Positions 41,869 through 50,753 of a DNA stretch of 64,000 nt are shown here, piece after piece (within the stretch, counting starts at the first letter, position 1; each line of letters starts with the position of its first letter). Origin of the DNA: Alphaproteobacteria bacterium. GTDB lineage: Bacteria > Pseudomonadota > Alphaproteobacteria > Caulobacterales > Caulobacteraceae. The stretch lies in the NCBI GenBank assembly GCA_018821435.1, contig JAHJME010000031.1:124001-188000 (forward strand). The letters run 5' to 3'. The position numbers were made by a program, and so were the translations under genes. The notes under the pieces are model-generated. The model was not told where the DNA came from and made no database searches. It saw only the letters and a list, made by a program, of their open reading frames with translations.

Positions 41869-44043
41869 CTAGAAGTTCGCCTTGAGCTCGACGCCGACCT
41901 GCCGCGGCGCGCCCCGGGCCACGAAGCGCGAGCCGAAGTTGTCCGACGAGCTCATCCGAACGATGTAGTCCTCGCCGGTCAGGTTGGTGACGAACAGGCG
42001 CACGCGATAGGCGTCGTCCGGGCTGTCCCAGATCAGCGCCGCGTTCAGCACGGCGTAGGATTTCTGGGCGTCCAGCGCGTCGTTGAACTCGCGGAAGTAG
42101 ATCTTGGAGCGGTAGGCCAGGTCGGCCCGCGCGGTGATCCGACCGTCGAACAGGATCGGGTCCGAGCGATAGGCCAGGCCGATGTTGGCCGACACCTTGG
42201 GCGCGTTGTTGATGGTGTTGCCGGACACGTCCTGTGGCCCCAGCGCCGGCGCCAGCGAGTCGGTGTTCACGAAGCGGGTGAACTTGGCGCTAAGCAGGGA
42301 GAGGTTGGCGTTGACCGTCCAGTGCGACTCCGGCCGCCAGATCGTCTCGACCTCGACGCCCTTGACCCGCGCCGCCGCCGCATTGGTGATCAGCGAGGTG
42401 AGGCCGACCACCTGGACCAGCTGCAGGTCGGTGTAGTCGTAGTAGAACGCCGAGGCGTTCACGATCAGGTTGCCGCCCAGGCGGTTCTTCCACCCGGCCT
42501 CGTACGAGGTCACCTTTTCCGGCCGGAACTGCTGGTTGCAGGCCGAGAAGTTGAAGCCGCCGACTTTGAAGCCCTTGGAGAACGTCGCGTAGAGGTTGCT
42601 GTCGTCAGACACGTCGTACTGCGCGCCCACCCGCGGCGTGGTCGAGTGGAACGTCACCTCGTTGGTCTGCAGCGGGCAGGTGAGGGTGCGCGGCGCGACG
42701 TTGCCGAACTGCAGGTAGTTGCGCTGGGTGTTGGTCTGCTTGTCGCGCGAATAGCGCAGGCCGCCGATGATCCGCGCCCGGTCGCTGAGGTTGAACGTCG
42801 CGTCGCCGAAGACGGCCGTGGCCTTGGACAGATAGCGGTAGGTCTCGAAGTGCAGGTCGCTGTTCGCGGGCAGGGGGAAGATGCCCAGCGGGAAGTCGTA
42901 GTCCAGCATCTCGTACTTGTGGTCGCGCATGTAGAAGGCGCCGACCACGGCGTCCAACGGCCCCATCGAGCCGCTGAGGTTCACTTCCTGGGTGAACGTC
43001 CGCGACCGCTCGATGCGGCGGGTCGGGAAGGCGCTGAGGTTGATGGCGTCGTCGTCGCGCAGTTCGCGGTCGGCGATCCGCGAATAGCCGCTGATCGCCT
43101 TGAGCTGGAAGTCGCCCAGGTCCCAGGCCAGCGTGGCCGAACCGCCGTAGTATTCACGGTCGTCGTCGATCGGATCGTTGGCCGAGATCCGGCGCGGCGC
43201 CAGCGGCACGATCGCGCGGGCCAGATAGGGGTTCCGCGCCACGGCGGTGGCCGTCGGCGTGTTGTAGAGCGTGAAGTACGATGTGGGTCCGGAGGCCGTC
43301 AGCACGGTCCCGGCCAAGTCCAGCTTCAGCTTGTCCGTCAGGTCGGCGCTGACCCGCAGGCGCGCCGCGGTGGTCTGGCCCTTGTCCACATCCTGGCCGC
43401 CGGGGATGACGTTCTTGACGAAGCCTTCGTTGCGGTCGGTGCGATCCACCACGAGGCGGGCGCGCAGGCGGTCGCCCAGGGGCAGGTTGACCACGCCCTG
43501 CAGCCGGTAGTCCTGGTAGGACGCATAGCTGCCCAGGACATAGCCCTCGAACTTGTCCGTCGGCGCCTGGGTGACGAAGTTGATCACCCCGCCATTGGCG
43601 TTGCGGCCGTACAGCGTGCCCTGCGGCCCGCGCAGCACCTCGACGCGCTCGATGTCGATCTGGGTCAGGTCGCCCATCGACGGGCGCGGCTGATAGACGC
43701 CGTCCACGTGGATCGCGACGCCGGGAGAGCCCTGGTTCAGCCCGACGCCGCGGATGGTGATCGAGGTCTGCCCCAGCAGGCGGCCGGCCTGCATGCTGGG
43801 CACGATGAACTGCAGGTCGGACGGCTGGGTGATGCCGCGCTCGGACAGCGCCGCGCCGGTGATCGCGGTGATCGCGGCGGGCACCGCCTGGATGTTTTCC
43901 GCCCGCTTCTGGGCGGTGACGATCAGCTCACCCACCTCGGTGGCGCCATCGGTGATCTGCGCCTGCGCGGTCGTGCCCGCGAACAGCAGCGGCGCCGACA
44001 GCGCGGCGGATGCGCAGAGTAGCCCTCGGAGCTGAGCCCGCAT
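41869..44043 (-). CDS. TonB-dependent outer-membrane receptor 3
   Basis: A 724-residue receptor with a signal peptide ending TTAQA|Q near residue 28, a plug (GELIVTAQKR, IERVEVLRGPQGTLYGRNANGG) and a barrel ending in phenylalanine (ELKANF). The YATFSKGFKVGGF motif is present. It starts at ATG 44043 with GGGGGA upstream. The downstream ferredoxin gene begins 14 nt after it on the same strand, so receptor and P450 system may be one operon. The divergent double-TetR gene shares the control region. Confidence 0.95.
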   Translation of the reverse strand: MRAQLRGLLCASAALSAPLLFAGTTAQAQITDGATEVGELIVTAQKRAENIQAVPAAITAITGAALSERGITQPSDLQFIVPSMQAGRLLGQTSITIRGVGLNQGSPGVAIHVDGVYQPRPSMGDLTQIDIERVEVLRGPQGTLYGRNANGGVINFVTQAPTDKFEGYVLGSYASYQDYRLQGVVNLPLGDRLRARLVVDRTDRNEGFVKNVIPGGQDVDKGQTTAARLRVSADLTDKLKLDLAGTVLTASGPTSYFTLYNTPTATAVARNPYLARAIVPLAPRRISANDPIDDDREYYGGSATLAWDLGDFQLKAISGYSRIADRELRDDDAINLSAFPTRRIERSRTFTQEVNLSGSMGPLDAVVGAFYMRDHKYEMLDYDFPLGIFPLPANSDLHFETYRYLSKATAVFGDATFNLSDRARIIGGLRYSRDKQTNTQRNYLQFGNVAPRTLTCPLQTNEVTFHSTTPRVGAQYDVSDDSNLYATFSKGFKVGGFNFSACNQQFRPEKVTSYEAGWKNRLGGNLIVNASAFYYDYTDLQLVQVVGLTSLITNAAAARVKGVEVETIWRPESHWTVNANLSLLSAKFTRFVNTDSLAPALGPQDVSGNTINNAPKVSANIGLAYRSDPILFDGRITARADLAYRSKIYFREFNDALDAQKSYAVLNAALIWDSPDDAYRVRLFVTNLTGEDYIVRMSSSDNFGSRFVARGAPRQVGVELKANF

Positions 44044-44150
44044 TGGTCGTTCCCCCTTCTCGATCCCCGCCATTTCGTGGCGTGGGCCGCCGGCCGCGCC
44101 GAAGTGGCTTGGCTCGACCTGTTTTTTACATCTGGGGGCAATCGTAAATC

Positions 44151-44183
44151 TTGACGTCAATCCCCTGTCAAGCGTTTTGACAG
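44151..44183. promoter_or_regulatory. Tandem palindromes upstream of TonB receptor 3 and double-TetR gene
   Basis: Two dyads occur. TTGACGTCAA at 44151-44160 is a perfect 10-bp palindrome. CTGTCAA-GCGTT-TTGACAG at 44165-44183 has perfect 7-bp arms and is a motif B site. They lie between the divergent receptor and regulator, so the regulator may bind them and control both genes. Confidence 0.6.
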
Positions 44184-44237
44184 ATGAGTGCATGAGTTGC
44201 TGTTGACGTAGAACACGACCCATGGTGAAGGCGAGGC

Positions 44238-45485
44238 GTGAAGTCCGTGCCTGCAGATGATCGCGCGACCCGCGGGGCCAAGCGCGCCCGTGTCCTGGAG
44301 GAGGCCGCCAAGGCGTTGAATCGTCGTGGCGTCTCGCAGACGTCGCTGGCCGAGATCGCCCAGCGGATCGGCGTTTCGCGGGCGGCGCTCTACTATTATT
44401 TCGAGGACCAGGAGGACCTGGTCTTCCAGAGCTACCGCCGGTCCTGCGAGATCATGGCGCGGCGATTGAGCGAGGCCTCGCACGGCCAGACCAACGCCAT
44501 GGCCGTGATCGAGGCGTTCGTGGACGGCATGCTGGGCGCGGACGAGACCGAGTTCGCCTCGCTCAGCGAAGCCGCCTTCCTGCGGCCGGATCAGCTCAGC
44601 ACGATCATGGGCCTCTATGAGGCGATCATGGCCAGCCTTTGCGAGATCCTGGAGGCGGGCGCCCGGCGGGGCGAACTGCGCGCCTGCAACACCAAGATCG
44701 CCGCGCAGTGCGTCCTGGGCCTGATTTCCTGGGTGCCGATGGCCAGGCGCTGGCGCATCAACGATCCGCTCACCCACGCCGAGATGATCGACGGCATCAA
44801 GGAAGTGCTGCGCTACGGCGTGGCCGCCGATCGCCGGGCCACCGTCGACTACGTCCCGTTCGAGCTGTCGTCGGCGCGGATGGGCGTGCAGAGCGTGTTC
44901 GACGCCGAGGCCCTGGCGGCCGCGAAGCAGGAGGCCCTGCTGGCGTCCGCGTCCTGGCTGTTCAACCTGAAGGGCGTCGACGCCACGTCCCTGGAGGAGA
45001 TCGCGCTGCGGGTGGGGGTGACGAAGAAGGTCATCTATCACAACGTCGGCGACAAGGAGACGCTGGTGGTCGCCTGCTACCGCCGTTCGTTCCGCAACTA
45101 CGAGCAGGTGGCGCTGCGTACGCGCGACTATGCCGGCTCGCGGATCGCCGCCTTCTGCGCCTCGTCGCACGCCTCGGCGGAGGGCGCGCTGCGCGAGGAC
45201 ATCGCCCCCCTGGCGCCGCTGGCCGGGTTCGAGGCCCTGCCCGACGACGTACGCGACGAGATGCACGCCTCGTCCCAGCGGCTGATGGACGCCTACCTGC
45301 AGGTCTTCAAAGAGGGCATCGCCGAGGGCAGCATGCGCGCCGACAACCCGCGCGCCATCCTGGCCATGCACCCCGGCACGTTCCAATGGCTGCCCAAGTG
45401 GTTCGACATCTTCGCCCCGGCCGAGCGCGAGGTCGCCGCCCGCGAGCTGGCCGACATGAGCCGGCTGGGCCTGATGCCGCTCTAG
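44238..45485 (+). CDS. Fused double-TetR transcriptional regulator
   Basis: A 415-residue protein with two complete TetR modules in tandem. First DNA-binding domain about residues 15-65 (SQTSLAEIAQRIGVSRAALYYYFEDQEDLV). Second about residues 228-280 (DATSLEEIALRVGVTKKVIYHNVGDKETLV). Each is followed by a helical ligand-binding region. Usual TetR proteins are about 200 residues and dimeric; this monomer could mimic a dimer. GTG 44238 (or 44247) has weak support. It is divergent from TonB receptor 3 with motif B between them. Ligand unknown. Confidence 0.9.
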   Translation: MKSVPADDRATRGAKRARVLEEAAKALNRRGVSQTSLAEIAQRIGVSRAALYYYFEDQEDLVFQSYRRSCEIMARRLSEASHGQTNAMAVIEAFVDGMLGADETEFASLSEAAFLRPDQLSTIMGLYEAIMASLCEILEAGARRGELRACNTKIAAQCVLGLISWVPMARRWRINDPLTHAEMIDGIKEVLRYGVAADRRATVDYVPFELSSARMGVQSVFDAEALAAAKQEALLASASWLFNLKGVDATSLEEIALRVGVTKKVIYHNVGDKETLVVACYRRSFRNYEQVALRTRDYAGSRIAAFCASSHASAEGALREDIAPLAPLAGFEALPDDVRDEMHASSQRLMDAYLQVFKEGIAEGSMRADNPRAILAMHPGTFQWLPKWFDIFAPAEREVAARELADMSRLGLMPL

Positions 45486-45533
45486 ACCATTCGGCGCTTG
45501 GGCTGGTTCGATCTCGGCACGACGAATGGTCTA
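45483..45533 (+). terminator. Intrinsic-terminator-like hairpin after the double-TetR gene
   Basis: TAGACCATTCG (45483-45493, starting at the stop codon) and CGAATGGTCTA (45523-45533) are perfect 11-nt inverted repeats followed by TTTT. The long loop makes it a non-classical but plausible terminator. Confidence 0.6.
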
Positions 45534-45552
45534 TTTTCCAAGCAAAGGTCTT

Positions 45553-45588
45553 GAGCAATCGACGGTTCGAACGAACCGCCGATTGCTC
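45553..45588. terminator. Hairpin between convergent genes
   Basis: GAGCAATCG-A-CGGTTCG and its complement form a 17-bp stem with a single mismatch, just before the stop of the convergent MFS gene. It could terminate or shield both transcripts. Confidence 0.5.
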
Positions 45589-46817
45589 TAGGCGGCCTCG
45601 CGGCGCACGAAGCCTGTCGCCAGGATCGCGGCGGTGGCCACGACCGACAGCAGCGAGCCGCCGATCAGCACCACGCGGTAGTCGCCCATCCGGTCGAACA
45701 GGAAGCCGCCCAGCATCCCGCCCACGGCGACCGAGACGCCCAGCACCAGACCCAGCACGCCGAAGATCGCGCCGAACGCCTTGAGGCCCCAGAACCGCGA
45801 GGTGAAGTAGGCCAGGATGTCGCCCTCGGCCCCCTGGGCCACGGCGATCAGGGCGATGCCGCCGATCATCAGCCAGAGCGCGCCGTCGGCCGGCAGGAAC
45901 GCCAGCAGACCCAGGATCGGCGCCGCCAGGGCGATCGCGCCCACGGCCGGCGCCCAGAACCGGTCCAGCAGATGGCCCACCGTCAGCCGGCCGATCAGCA
46001 CCAGCGCGGCGTACAGCGAGCCCAGCAGGGCGGCGGTCGGCCCCGGCACGCCCCGATCCGACAGCAGGGGCTGCAGCTGCGAGCTGAACGCGCCGCCGGC
46101 CATGTTCGCCGCGACCATGGCCACGGCCATGAGCCAGAAACGCGGGTCGATCCGCGCCTCCTTGAACGTCGCGCCCGGTAACGCGGCCGCCACGCCCCCG
46201 GCCGCGGCATGCGCCGCGCGCCGCCGCCGCGCCGCCAGCGTCAGCAACGCGAAGGACAGCGCCCCCAGGACCAGGGTCGTCGGGATCATGAAGAGATAGC
46301 CGGCGCGCCAGCCTTGCCCTGCGATCACCGCCTGAAGGTTGGGCAGCAGGACAACGGACGCCAGGGCCGCGCCGCTCATTGCCAGCGCCAACGCCAGACC
46401 GCGCAGCCGGTCGAACGCCTCCACCACCGCCCGCACATAGACCAGCGGCGCCGTCGCCGGCCCCGCGACCAGGCCGATCACCACCATGATCGTCAGATAG
46501 GCCCACGGCGCGCCCGGCATCGTCGCCAGCCCCAAGTAGCAGCCGGCGAAGGTCAGCATGCCCAGGCCCACGAACAGCCGCGCGCCGAACCGGTCCACCA
46601 GGATCCCCACGAACGGCATGGTCAGCGCGGTCAGCAGGATCGCGCCCGAGCTCATGGCGATCAGCCCGCGGCCCCAGCCGAACTCGGCCTGCAGCGGCTT
46701 GACGAAGAAACCGGCGGTCAGGCCGAACATGCTCAGGCCCGCGCCCATGCCGATGACGCCGCCCAGCAGCGCCGGCCAGCCGCGTCTCAGTTCGCCCCAG
46801 CCGTGAGCGTGCGACAT
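45588..46817 (-). CDS. MFS transporter (monocarboxylate/oxalate-formate type)
   Basis: A 409-residue, 12-helix transporter with the MCT-like LFGLTAGFFVKPLQAEFGWGRG first loop and PFVGILVDRFGARLFVGLG, distinct from the two spinster-like MFS proteins. Probably imports an organic or aromatic acid. It is divergent from the BVMO gene, and the shared promoter has a strong dyad (46873-46912), suggesting joint control. Confidence 0.9.
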   Translation of the reverse strand: MSHAHGWGELRRGWPALLGGVIGMGAGLSMFGLTAGFFVKPLQAEFGWGRGLIAMSSGAILLTALTMPFVGILVDRFGARLFVGLGMLTFAGCYLGLATMPGAPWAYLTIMVVIGLVAGPATAPLVYVRAVVEAFDRLRGLALALAMSGAALASVVLLPNLQAVIAGQGWRAGYLFMIPTTLVLGALSFALLTLAARRRRAAHAAAGGVAAALPGATFKEARIDPRFWLMAVAMVAANMAGGAFSSQLQPLLSDRGVPGPTAALLGSLYAALVLIGRLTVGHLLDRFWAPAVGAIALAAPILGLLAFLPADGALWLMIGGIALIAVAQGAEGDILAYFTSRFWGLKAFGAIFGVLGLVLGVSVAVGGMLGGFLFDRMGDYRVVLIGGSLLSVVATAAILATGFVRREAA

Positions 46818-46872
46818 TCGGCGTGTCTCCCCATGCCCGACGTGTATCCGCCAGTTTGAGGAAAGGTCCTAC

Positions 46873-46912
46873 ATTCTACATTCAGGTGCAACATAGCCTG
46901 AGATTGTAGAAT
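46873..46912. promoter_or_regulatory. Nested dyad between MFS and BVMO genes
   Basis: Outer arms ATTCTACA (46873-46880) and TGTAGAAT (46905-46912) are perfect, with inner arms TCAGG (46882-46886) and CCTGA (46897-46901). Arm centres are 32 bp apart, about three helical turns. It is AT-rich, with TACATT-like promoter boxes. Likely operator of an unidentified regulator controlling both genes. Confidence 0.55.
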
Positions 46913-46996
46913 CGCTTGACGTCGATTTCCTAACGCGGGAAGGATTGCACCGAAACGTAAAATTAGAGCCGCCCGCAGAGGTGGCGGAGGAATTCG

Positions 46997-48754
46997 ATGT
47001 CCGATGTCTTCGATCCGGCGGCCCTGAAGGCGAAGTACCTCACTGAGCGTGACAAGCGGCTGCACGCGCGGGGCAAGGAGCAATACCAAGTCACCGACGG
47101 CGCGTTCGGTCACTACCTGGACGATCCCTATGTCCCGCCGATCGTCCGCGAGGCGATCTTGCGCGACATCGACGTCCTGGTGATCGGTGGCGGGTTCGGC
47201 GGCCTGCTGGCAGCCGGGCGGCTGCGCGAGGCCGGGGTCGACGACATCCTGGTCGTGGAGAAGGGCGGGGACTTCGGTGGGACCTGGTACTGGAACCGCT
47301 ATCCGGGCGCCCAGTGCGACATCGAGAGCTATGTCTACATGCCGCTGCTGGAGGAGCTCGGCTATGTCCCGACCCTGAAGTACGCTTTCGGGCCGGAGAT
47401 CCTCGAGCACAGCCGCGCCATCGGCCGCAAGTTCGACCTGTATCCGCGCACCCTGTTCCAGACCGAGGTGACCGACCTGAGCTGGGACGGTGCGACCTCG
47501 CGCTGGATCGCGACGACGAACCGAGGCGACAAGCTGCGCGCGCGCTTCGTGGCCATGTCCACCGGGCCGCTGCATCGGCCGAAACTGCCGGGCATTCCCG
47601 GTATCGAGACCTTCGAGGGCCACAGTTTCCACACCAGCCGCTGGGACTACGAATACACCGGCGGCGACCATCAGGGCGGGCTGACCGGCCTGGCCGACAA
47701 GCGGGTCGGGATCATCGGTACGGGCGCCACGGCGATCCAGGCCGTGCCCCACCTGGGCCAGGCGGCGAAGCATCTCTACGTCTTCCAGCGTACGCCCTCG
47801 TCGGTGGACGAGCGGCGCAACCGGCCGACCGACGAAGGCTGGAAGCGGGGCCTTGACGCCGGCTGGCAGCAGGCGCGGATGGACAACTTCAACCAGCTGG
47901 TCTCGGGCGGCCAGGCGGACGTCGATCTGGTCGACGACGGCTGGACCAAGGCGCTGCGGCGCAACACCCAGGGCTCGCCGGCCGAGATGGAGGCTGCCCG
48001 CCAGCTCGCAGACTTCCGCAAGATGGAGGAGATCCGCGCCCGCGTGGATCGCGAGGTCCACGATCCTGCGACCGCCGCGGCGCTGAAGCCATGGTACAAC
48101 CAGATGTGCAAGCGGCCGACGTTCAACGACGACTACCTGCCCACCTTCAACCGCCCGAACGTCACCCTGGTGGACACCGAGGGGCGGGGCGTCGATCGCG
48201 TCACCCCGACCGGCGTGCTCGTGGGCGACGTGGAGTACGAAATCGACTGCCTGATCTACGCCACCGGTTTCGAGTTCCAGACCAGCTTCGCCCGCCGCGC
48301 GGGCTATGAGATCCACGGCCGGGGCGGCCTGCCGCTCAGCGACAAGTACAAGGACGGCGCGCTGACCCTTTACGGCGTCCACACCCGCGACTTCCCCAAC
48401 TGCTTCATCCTGGGCAATGCACAGCAGGCCAACACGCCCAACTTCACCCACATGCTGAACGAGGTCAGCCGCCACATCGCCTATGTGGTCCGCAACGCCC
48501 TGGACCGGCAGGTGAAGACCGTGGAGCCCACCGTGGCGGCGGAACAGGCCTGGCTGGCCGACGTCATGTCGTTCGCCAACATGCGCCGCGCCTTCGATGA
48601 GGAGTGCACCCCCGGCTACTACAACAACGAGGGCATGCCGAACGACCTGGCGGTGCGGAACAACTTCTATGGCGGCGGCTCGCTGGCGTTCATCAAGCTG
48701 CTGAACGACTGGCGCGCCGCCGGCGACATGGCCGGCCTCGAGCTGAAGGCTTGA
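46997..48754 (+). CDS. Baeyer-Villiger monooxygenase (flavin-containing)
   Basis: A 585-residue class I BVMO. The FAD-binding motif is GGGFGGLLAAGRL near residue 65, the fingerprint FEGHSFHTSRWDYE matches FxGxxxHxxxW, and GIIGTGATAIQ is the NADPH-binding site. It converts ketones to esters or lactones using NADPH and O2. GGAGGAA precedes ATG 46997. The esterase-like gene 5 nt downstream could hydrolyse the ester product, a familiar pairing. Confidence 0.95.
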   Translation: MSDVFDPAALKAKYLTERDKRLHARGKEQYQVTDGAFGHYLDDPYVPPIVREAILRDIDVLVIGGGFGGLLAAGRLREAGVDDILVVEKGGDFGGTWYWNRYPGAQCDIESYVYMPLLEELGYVPTLKYAFGPEILEHSRAIGRKFDLYPRTLFQTEVTDLSWDGATSRWIATTNRGDKLRARFVAMSTGPLHRPKLPGIPGIETFEGHSFHTSRWDYEYTGGDHQGGLTGLADKRVGIIGTGATAIQAVPHLGQAAKHLYVFQRTPSSVDERRNRPTDEGWKRGLDAGWQQARMDNFNQLVSGGQADVDLVDDGWTKALRRNTQGSPAEMEAARQLADFRKMEEIRARVDREVHDPATAAALKPWYNQMCKRPTFNDDYLPTFNRPNVTLVDTEGRGVDRVTPTGVLVGDVEYEIDCLIYATGFEFQTSFARRAGYEIHGRGGLPLSDKYKDGALTLYGVHTRDFPNCFILGNAQQANTPNFTHMLNEVSRHIAYVVRNALDRQVKTVEPTVAAEQAWLADVMSFANMRRAFDEECTPGYYNNEGMPNDLAVRNNFYGGGSLAFIKLLNDWRAAGDMAGLELKA

Positions 48755-48759
48755 GCCGC

Positions 48760-49917
48760 ATGGCGCAACCTAACATCGCCGGCGTCGTCGACCCGGCCTT
48801 CGCCCGCGTGCGCGAGGTGTTCGCGGCCAACTTCGCCGAGGACGCGGCGTTCCGCGAGATCGGCGCGGCCGTGGCCGTTCATGCCGGCGGCCGTCCGGTG
48901 GTCGACCTGTGGGGCGGCGTGGCCGATCCCGCCACCGGCCGCGCCTGGACGCCCGACACCCTGGTCAACGTCTGGTCCACCACCAAGGGCGTCATGGCCA
49001 TCGCGTTGGCCCAGCTCGTGGACAGCGGCGCCCTGGACTACGACGCGCCGGTCGCCCGGTACTGGCCTGAGTTCGCCCAGGCCGGGAAGGGCGAGATCAC
49101 CGTCGCCCAGGTCCTGTCGCACCAGTCGGGGCTGAACGGCTTCGCCGCGCCCACGACCCTGGAGGACTTCGGCGACTGGGAAACGGTGACCGGCCGGCTG
49201 GCCGCCCAGGCGCCGTTCTGGCCCCCCGGAACCGCCACCTCTTATCACGCCATGACCTATGGCTTCCTGGCCGGCGAGATCGCCCGGCGGATCACCGGCC
49301 TGTCGCCCCGCGCGCTTGTGGCGAGCGCCATCGCCGGACCGCTGGACGCCGACCTGCAGATCGGCGCGACCCACGGCGACTGGCCGCGCATCGCACCCCT
49401 GACGCCGCCCGCGCCGGCCCAGGCCGGCGGCCCGGCGCCTCACGCCTGGGCGCTGCACGGGGTGATGAACCCCGCGCTCAAAGGCGAAGACGCCAACAGT
49501 CCCGGCTGGCGCATGGCGCAGATTCCCGCCGGCAACGGCCATGCCACGGCGCGTGCCCTATCTCGCCTCTACGGCGCGGTCGGGAATGGCGGAACGATCG
49601 ATGGCTGCCGCCTGCTGTCGCCCGGCGTCATCGACGCCATGCGCGCGCCACGCAGCACCCGCGACGACCTGCTGCTGGGGCCGGGCGCCTGGGCCGCGGG
49701 GTTCATGATCAACCGGGGCGGCCTGTTCGGCCCTGGCGAAGGGGCGTTCGGCCACTGCGGCTGGGGCGGGTCGTATGCCTATGCGGACCCGGACCCGGAC
49801 CTGGGCCTTGGCGTCGGCTACACGCCCAACCGGATGTTCGGCTCGATCCTGCAGGACCCGCGAGGCGTCGCCTTGGCCCACGCCATCGCCGAGTGCGCGG
49901 GACGGGCGGGCGCCTAA
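48760..49917 (+). CDS. Beta-lactamase-fold esterase (EstB-like)
   Basis: A 385-residue serine hydrolase of the beta-lactamase class C fold: the nucleophile motif STTK (VWSTTKGVMAIAL) near residue 78, a tyrosine motif SYHAMTYG near residue 165, and a W-x-G-like HCGWGGS near the C-terminus. No signal peptide, so cytosolic ester hydrolysis is likelier than antibiotic resistance. It begins 5 nt after the BVMO gene, fitting ketone-to-ester-to-acid processing. It overlaps the convergent ligB by 4 nt. Confidence 0.9.
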   Translation: MAQPNIAGVVDPAFARVREVFAANFAEDAAFREIGAAVAVHAGGRPVVDLWGGVADPATGRAWTPDTLVNVWSTTKGVMAIALAQLVDSGALDYDAPVARYWPEFAQAGKGEITVAQVLSHQSGLNGFAAPTTLEDFGDWETVTGRLAAQAPFWPPGTATSYHAMTYGFLAGEIARRITGLSPRALVASAIAGPLDADLQIGATHGDWPRIAPLTPPAPAQAGGPAPHAWALHGVMNPALKGEDANSPGWRMAQIPAGNGHATARALSRLYGAVGNGGTIDGCRLLSPGVIDAMRAPRSTRDDLLLGPGAWAAGFMINRGGLFGPGEGAFGHCGWGGSYAYADPDPDLGLGVGYTPNRMFGSILQDPRGVALAHAIAECAGRAGA

Positions 49918-50753
49918 AGGTTCTCCAGAACCAGGTGTCCGACAGCCGTGTTGGAGGCGGGCACGTGGTAGAACCGGTGGGCGACCCGGACCTTGGGGTC
50001 CAGCGCGCCGCGCATCACCAGCCACATCACCAGCTCGATGCCTTCCGAACCCGCCTCCCGCACGTAGTCGATGTGCGGGACCTGGGCCTGAGCCTGCGGG
50101 TCGTCGATCAAGCGATCGAGGAAGGCGTTGTCGAAGGTCTTGTTGATCAGCCCCGCGCGGGGGCCCTGCAACTGATGGCTCATGCCGCCGGTGCCGAAGA
50201 CCACCACCTTCAGATCCTCGGGGTAGCTCTCGACCGCGCGACGGATCGCCTGGCCCAGCTTGAAGCAGCGGTTGCCGGTCGGCGGCGGGTACTGGACCAC
50301 GTTCACCGCCAGCGGGATCACCTTGCAGGGCCATGCCTCGGGCTGGCCGAACATCAGCGACAGCGGCACCGTCAGGCCGTGGTCCACGTCCATCTGGTTG
50401 ACGATGGTCATGTCGAACTCGTCGAGGATCAGGCTCTCGGCCAGATGCCAGGCCAACTCCGGGTGACCCTGCACCGTCGGCACCGGACGCGGCCCCCAGC
50501 CCTCGTCGGCCGGCGCGAATTCGTCGGCGCAACCGATGGCGAAGGTGGGGATCAGCTCCAGCGAGAACGCCGAGGCGTGGTCGTTGTAGACGAGGATGAC
50601 GACGTCCGGCTTCTCGGCCGCGATCCAGGCCTTGGACGCTTCATACCCCGCGAACACCGGCTGCCAGTACGGCTCGTCGGCCTTGCCGTTGTCCAGCGCG
50701 GCGCCGATGGCGGGGACGTGGCTGGTGGCGACGCCGGCGGTGATCCTGGCCAC
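49914..50753 (-). CDS. ligB: Protocatechuate 4,5-dioxygenase beta (catalytic) subunit-like
   Basis: A 279-residue class III extradiol dioxygenase subunit. Fe(II) ligands visible as H12 (GVATSHVPAIG) and H59 (YNDHASAF), plus a glutamate in EGIELVMW. It cleaves protocatechuate between C4 and C5 to 4-carboxy-2-hydroxymuconate-6-semialdehyde; gallate or 3-O-methylgallate are alternative substrates. GTG 50753 overlaps the ligA TAG by 1 nt. It is the last gene of the lig operon. Confidence 0.9.
   Translation of the reverse strand: MARITAGVATSHVPAIGAALDNGKADEPYWQPVFAGYEASKAWIAAEKPDVVILVYNDHASAFSLELIPTFAIGCADEFAPADEGWGPRPVPTVQGHPELAWHLAESLILDEFDMTIVNQMDVDHGLTVPLSLMFGQPEAWPCKVIPLAVNVVQYPPPTGNRCFKLGQAIRRAVESYPEDLKVVVFGTGGMSHQLQGPRAGLINKTFDNAFLDRLIDDPQAQAQVPHIDYVREAGSEGIELVMWLVMRGALDPKVRVAHRFYHVPASNTAVGHLVLENL

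Noticed and set aside
48760..49917. Antibiotic-resistance beta-lactamase
   Set aside because: No signal peptide, and it is coupled to a BVMO gene; an esterase fits better.
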